Assembly (NCBI RefSeq): GCF_000178155.2
Contig: NZ_ADKM02000075.1
Span: forward strand, 1 to 64,000
DNA: 64,000 bases
DNA from: Hominimerdicola alba 8
GTDB lineage: Bacteria; Bacillota; Clostridia; Oscillospirales; Ruminococcaceae
Direction: 5' to 3'
The translations under genes were made by a program, and so were the position numbers. Below are positions 63,161 to 64,000 of the stretch, in pieces. The notes under the pieces are model-generated. The model made no database searches. It was not told where the DNA came from and saw only the letters and a list, made by a program, of their open reading frames with translations. The number at the start of each line of letters is the position of its first letter. Position 1 is the first letter of the stretch.

Positions 63161-63469
63161 TTTTCGACTGCCCAATGCTGTTGGCACAGCGTAGGTAGAA
63201 AACTTAACATTCAGTCCAACATCAAAATTATCGATGGCTTTTATCAGCCCTACTACACCGACCTGAAAAAGGTCATCGGGACTTTCCTTGCCCGAAGAGA
63301 ACCGCTGGAGAACGCTCAGTACGAGCCGTAGGTTGCCTTTGATAAGTTCCTCTCTTGCATTTTTGTCGCCGCATGCTGTCCGCCTGAGAAGTTCCTGTTT
63401 TTCGTTTTCGGTCAGTACCCTGAGCGTACTCGTATTGACACCGCTTATCTCTACTTTGTTATACTGCAT
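63002..63469 (-). CDS. sigG: SigG 5' segment (codons 1-96) with read-through tail
   Basis: N-terminal part of the forespore sigma factor; start 63469 behind GGAGTG. It encodes YNKVEISGVNTSTL (typical SigG opening), region 2.1 (GNLRLVLSVLQRF) and region 2.2 (DDLFQVGVVGLIKAIDNFD), and breaks after STYAVP in region 2.3. From codon 97 the frame runs into the element and adds 59 unrelated residues before a stop at 63002. The unexcised protein would keep the core-binding surface but no promoter recognition (2.4, 4). Rejoining at TTGGCACAGCGT restores the next SigG residue, Met97. Confidence 0.95.
   Translation of the reverse strand: MQYNKVEISGVNTSTLRVLTENEKQELLRRTACGDKNAREELIKGNLRLVLSVLQRFSSGKESPDDLFQVGVVGLIKAIDNFDVGLNVKFSTYAVPTALGSRKSQRVYYIYIFTVKYYPVDAGAQRTLTFGKRHCVPQTAQVIECFSSVLKFACR
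63161..63201 (+). repeat. Right attachment site of the sigG intervening element (hybrid att)
   Basis: Element half TTTTCGACTG (63161-63170), then CCCAATGCTG, then the core TTGGCACAGCGT (63181-63192) with GG at 63183-63184, then the chromosomal half TAGGTAGAAA (63192-63201). The chromosomal halves of both ends, TTTCTCCCAA and TAGGTAGAAA, are inverted repeats matching at 8 of 10 positions, as expected of an attB. Confidence 0.92.
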
Positions 63470-63496
63470 TTTTTACACTCCGTTCCTTTTTTATGG

Positions 63497-63528
63497 GAAT
63501 ATTTTTCCCGTTTTTCGGGAAAATATTC
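63497..63528. promoter_or_regulatory. Hairpin upstream of sigG
   Basis: GAATATTTTTCCCG (63497-63510) pairs with CGGGAAAATATTC (63516-63528), one bulged base. It lies 28 bp upstream of the sigG start. No T-run follows on either strand; a transcript-stabilising or regulatory element is possible. No clear SigF or SigG promoter was identified. Confidence 0.45.
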
Positions 63529-63617
63529 AACATTGTTCAAACAATAGTGTAAAGTGTCGGAAAAAGAAACAATTGTTATATGATATGACACTAATTGTAA
63601 AACTTTGTGCCGAAATA

Positions 63618-63646
63618 TTGATTTTACAGTAAAAGTCTGTTATAAT
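63618..63646 (+). promoter_or_regulatory. Promoter divergent from sigG
   Basis: TTGATT (63618-63623), 17-bp spacer, TATAAT (63641-63646). Confidence 0.65.
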
Positions 63647-63650
63647 CAAA

Positions 63651-63806
63651 ATGAACGTGTCAGATGGAATGGTGGTAAAAAATAACGTGGTTATCCCGCT
63701 GACACACCACAAAAACGGCGGTTTTACAGAACTTAAGGTGGTTGGCGTATGGTGCTCAATTATCCTTTTGTTTACAGCATTTTCAGCTGGTGTGCTAAAG
63801 GGATAG
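63651..63806 (+). CDS. 51-residue single-pass membrane protein, possible
   Basis: ORF beginning MNVSDGMVVKNN with one membrane segment near the C-terminus (VVGVWCSIILLFTAFSAGVL). The ATG is only 5 bp after the -10 element of the promoter at 63618, so it would be read from a leaderless or nearly leaderless transcript. No ribosome binding site is visible. A hairpin GTGTCAG/CTGACAC (63656-63662, 63700-63706) overlaps it, so the region may instead be a structured leader of the next gene. Confidence 0.35.
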   Translation: MNVSDGMVVKNNVVIPLTHHKNGGFTELKVVGVWCSIILLFTAFSAGVLKG

Positions 63807-63841
63807 TCATAAATAATAATAGTAAGATAGGAGTGTCACCC

Positions 63842-64000
63842 GTGCTGATAAAGGAAAGACTTCTGTTCGTAAAGGATAATGAACACGAATTTGAAAACCT
63901 GATAGAAGTTATCAAAGACCGTTATGAACTGGATTTTTGCGGGTACGACTATTCGACGATCAAATGTAAGGCAATGAACATGGATTCGGATCATATCATT
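63842..64000 (+). CDS. Partial hypothetical gene running off the window
   Basis: Fifty-three residues from GTG 63842 (TAGGAG 8 nt upstream) to the end of the window: MLIKERLLFVKDNEHEF and following. An in-frame ATG at 63749 would extend it by 31 residues. Soluble, Lys/Glu/Asp-rich; no domain can be recognised in the part present. Confidence 0.5.
   Translation, partial: MLIKERLLFVKDNEHEFENLIEVIKDRYELDFCGYDYSTIKCKAMNMDSDHII

Larger units (their letters stand above)
54705..63180. mobile_element. sigG-intervening element (skin-like), 8,476 bp
   Basis: DNA between the two direct repeats that split sigG. It carries pncA-prs-nampt operon, an MFS transporter, a GH2 beta-mannosidase, a 43-residue ORF and a large serine recombinase. 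No phage structural, replication or lysis genes are present. Excision would leave one TTGGCACAGCGT and an intact sigG of 256 codons (B. subtilis SigG has 260). The circular product would carry a 46-bp dyad with 19 of 22 arm positions symmetric about GG. These are the features of developmentally excised elements such as skin in sigK; I know of no described example in sigG. Excision itself is inferred, not seen. Confidence 0.93.

Noticed and set aside
54705-63180. Interpretation of the sigG insertion as a prophage
   Set aside because: No capsid, terminase, tail, lysis, repressor or replication genes are present; the content is metabolic cargo plus a recombinase. A heavily reduced phage remnant cannot be excluded, but a functional prophage can.
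54223-63469. Two separate small sigma factors instead of one split sigG
   Set aside because: The halves match complementary parts of SigG with no overlap beyond the core repeat, the 3' half has no ribosome binding site, and joining at the repeat gives exactly the family sequence across region 2.3.
63656-63715. Second T-box-like leader (GGTGGTA within a hairpin)
   Set aside because: The conserved TGGTACCGCG-type sequence, stem I elements and a terminator are all missing; only a short stem is supported.

Overview
The window reads as a low-to-moderate GC Gram-positive chromosome, most likely a rumen or gut Ruminococcus-type member of the Oscillospiraceae. Evidence for this: strong AGGAGG-type ribosome binding sites with occasional TTG and GTG starts, TTGACA/TATAAT promoters with 17-bp spacers, a T-box riboswitch, RNase J, SpoVS and SigG, TmcAL, GdpP, and plant-cell-wall functions (GH113 mannanase, GH2 beta-mannosidase, a cohesin-like domain). 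This assignment rests on gene content, not on any database search.

Layout. 0.5-4.2 kb: a secreted, aromatic-rich, four-cysteine peptide with two FtsX-type permeases and an ABC ATPase (bacteriocin/immunity-like). 4.3-15.2 kb: a SIMPL-domain protein, guaA, a zinc-ribbon membrane protein, a two-gene cyclic-di-GMP operon (degenerate GGDEF-EAL fused to a beta-helix-like tail, then a LacI-type sensor fused to GGDEF), an unknown membrane protein and a MATE exporter. 15.4-19.3 kb: three proteins of unknown function around a divergent promoter, then a cyclophilin. 19.8-26.8 kb: a membrane-anchored cohesin-like protein, then a Bce-like module (response regulator, histidine kinase, ABC ATPase, large FtsX permease). 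26.8-35.6 kb: an ECF sigma/anti-sigma pair, a T-box leader before a frameshifted acetyltransferase and a radical SAM protein, a NimA-like flavoprotein, tyrS, rlmA and a GH113 mannanase. 35.6-54.2 kb: mostly housekeeping genes (pcrA, rnj, gdpP, rplI, dnaB, tilS, ftsH, ymdB, spoVS, ackA, tmcAL, an ACT/UPF0210 pair, histidinol-phosphatase).

The key discovery is at 54.2-63.5 kb. The sporulation sigma factor gene sigG (minus strand) is split in two. Its first 96 codons lie at 63469-63182 and its last 160 codons at 54705-54223, separated by 8,476 bp. The ends share the 12-bp direct repeat TTGGCACAGCGT. Recombination in that repeat would restore an in-frame 256-residue SigG with no extra or missing residue. 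The inserted DNA carries a large serine recombinase whose stop codon abuts the right attachment site, and a coupled 43-residue ORF upstream of it that could be a directionality factor. Joining the two inner ends would create a 46-bp site with 19 of 22 arm positions symmetric about a central GG, as expected of a serine-integrase attP. This is a skin-like intervening element, but in sigG rather than sigK. Its cargo is metabolic: a nicotinamidase/PRPP-synthetase/nicotinamide phosphoribosyltransferase operon, an MFS transporter and a GH2 beta-mannosidase. Because SigG acts in the forespore, whose chromosome is inherited, excision here would have different consequences from the mother-cell sigK system.
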